Shown one piece after another: positions 5,532 through 5,902 of a stretch of 5,902 nucleotides of DNA. The translations under genes were made by a program, and so were the position numbers. The notes below the pieces were generated by a model. It did not search any database. It was not told where the DNA came from and saw only the letters and a list, made by a program, of their open reading frames with translations. Location of the stretch: NCBI GenBank assembly GCA_041576015.1, contig JBFGLT010000178.1, positions 1-5,902 of the forward strand, given 5' to 3'. Source of the DNA: JABDIY01 sp041576015. GTDB taxonomy: Bacteria; Actinomycetota; Acidimicrobiia; Acidimicrobiales; SZUA-35. Every line of letters begins with the position of its first letter. Positions within the stretch are counted from its first letter, which is position 1.

Positions 5532-5902
5532 ATGCTGCAACCCACGCTCGCCGAACTGGCTCGAACGGCCGTTGCGTATGCGCCGACGGCCAGCCTCGCA
5601 ACCGTCGACGCCGACGGCCGCCCCGTCGTGGCGCCGGTGCCGATCATCGACGACGGCTCCGGTCGCCCCGTGACGGTGCTGTCCAACCTGACCACTCACA
5701 CGATTCGAGCGCGACGGGATGCCCGCGCTGCGATGAGCATCGCCGAGCGGCTGCTCTTACAGGGCCTGCTCGAACCCGTTCCCGGCCTTCAGCAGCTGGA
5801 GCTCCAGCCCCGATTTGTGGCGATGCATCCAACCCTGACCGAGCAGGTGGAGTCGCTGGACTTCAGTTGGTTCCGGCTCGACGTCGCTCGGGTCCGCTGG
5901 AC
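5532..5902 (+). CDS. FMN/heme-binding split-barrel protein (HugZ / pyridoxamine-phosphate-oxidase-like), 3' end cut by window
   Basis: 123 residues are visible and the frame is open at the right edge. Seen: ASLATVDADGRPVVAPVPI (20-38), the first strands of the split barrel; VTVLSNLTTHTIRARRDARA (47-66), matching the LSDLA.HT.N..RDPRA region of the family; LLLQGLLEPV (74-83); FVAMHP (95-100); and FSWFRLDVARVRW (111-123), matching the DFRLYRLEPERARW segment near the end of the barrel. Family members bind flavin or degrade or bind heme in the cytoplasm; which applies here is not visible. The segment between RDARA and LLLQG is shorter than in homologues I recall. The ATG at 5532 is chosen because an in-frame TAG at 5520-5522 blocks longer versions. 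GAG abuts the start, so the ribosome binding site is poor and a leaderless transcript is possible. No obvious link to xylose use. Confidence 0.8.
   Translation, partial: MLQPTLAELARTAVAYAPTASLATVDADGRPVVAPVPIIDDGSGRPVTVLSNLTTHTIRARRDARAAMSIAERLLLQGLLEPVPGLQQLELQPRFVAMHPTLTEQVESLDFSWFRLDVARVRW

Noticed and set aside
5384..5695. N-terminal extension of the epimerase frame to an ATG at 5695
   Set aside because: The extra 104 residues match nothing in the family, cross the divergent promoter region and overlap the split-barrel gene antisense. The ATG at 5383 has a good ribosome binding site.
5757..5759. TTA leucine codon in the split-barrel gene as a possible bldA-type control point
   Set aside because: TTA-codon control is established for Streptomyces development; one TTA codon in an unidentified host is not evidence for it.

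Overview
This is a GC-rich, gene-dense stretch of bacterial chromosome. High GC, GTG/ATG starts, tightly packed genes with ATGA overlaps and the style of the right-hand split-barrel protein suggest an actinobacterium, possibly of the Acidimicrobiia type. The taxonomic guess is an inference: the left-end methyltransferase and the xylose isomerase look as much like proteobacterial versions, so another high-GC lineage is not excluded. No rRNA, tRNA, CRISPR array, insertion sequence or phage gene was seen.

Layout. At the left edge, on the minus strand and cut by the window, is a zinc-dependent betaine/homocysteine S-methyltransferase (1-901). Divergent from it across about 150 bp is a 49-residue single-pass membrane protein (1054-1203, plus strand) with a strong ribosome binding site. 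Its 3' end overlaps tail-to-tail, by 19 bp, the last gene of a minus-strand operon. Read 5'->3' on the minus strand, that operon is aldose 1-epimerase (5383-4565), class II xylose isomerase XylA (4568-3240), xylulokinase XylB (3229-1787) and a 201-residue protein of unknown role (1790-1185). A possible 21-codon leader ORF (5445-5380) runs into the epimerase start. Divergent from the operon, at the right edge and cut by the window, is an FMN/heme-binding split-barrel (HugZ-like) protein (from 5532).

How the genes work together. The epimerase should interconvert the anomers of D-xylose, XylA makes D-xylulose, and XylB phosphorylates it to D-xylulose 5-phosphate for the pentose phosphate pathway. 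Consecutive genes overlap by 4 bp (ATGA) or, at xylA/xylB, are 10 bp apart, so the operon is probably one transcript with coupled translation. No xylose transporter and no XylR-type regulator lies in the window.

The most unusual item is the fourth gene of the operon. It has no function I recognise by family name, but it shows a Cys-His-Asp arrangement (C56, H98, D112) with the spacing and flanking residues of transglutaminase-like (papain-fold) proteins. A predicted cytoplasmic transglutaminase-like protein coupled to xylulokinase is not something I know from described xylose pathways.
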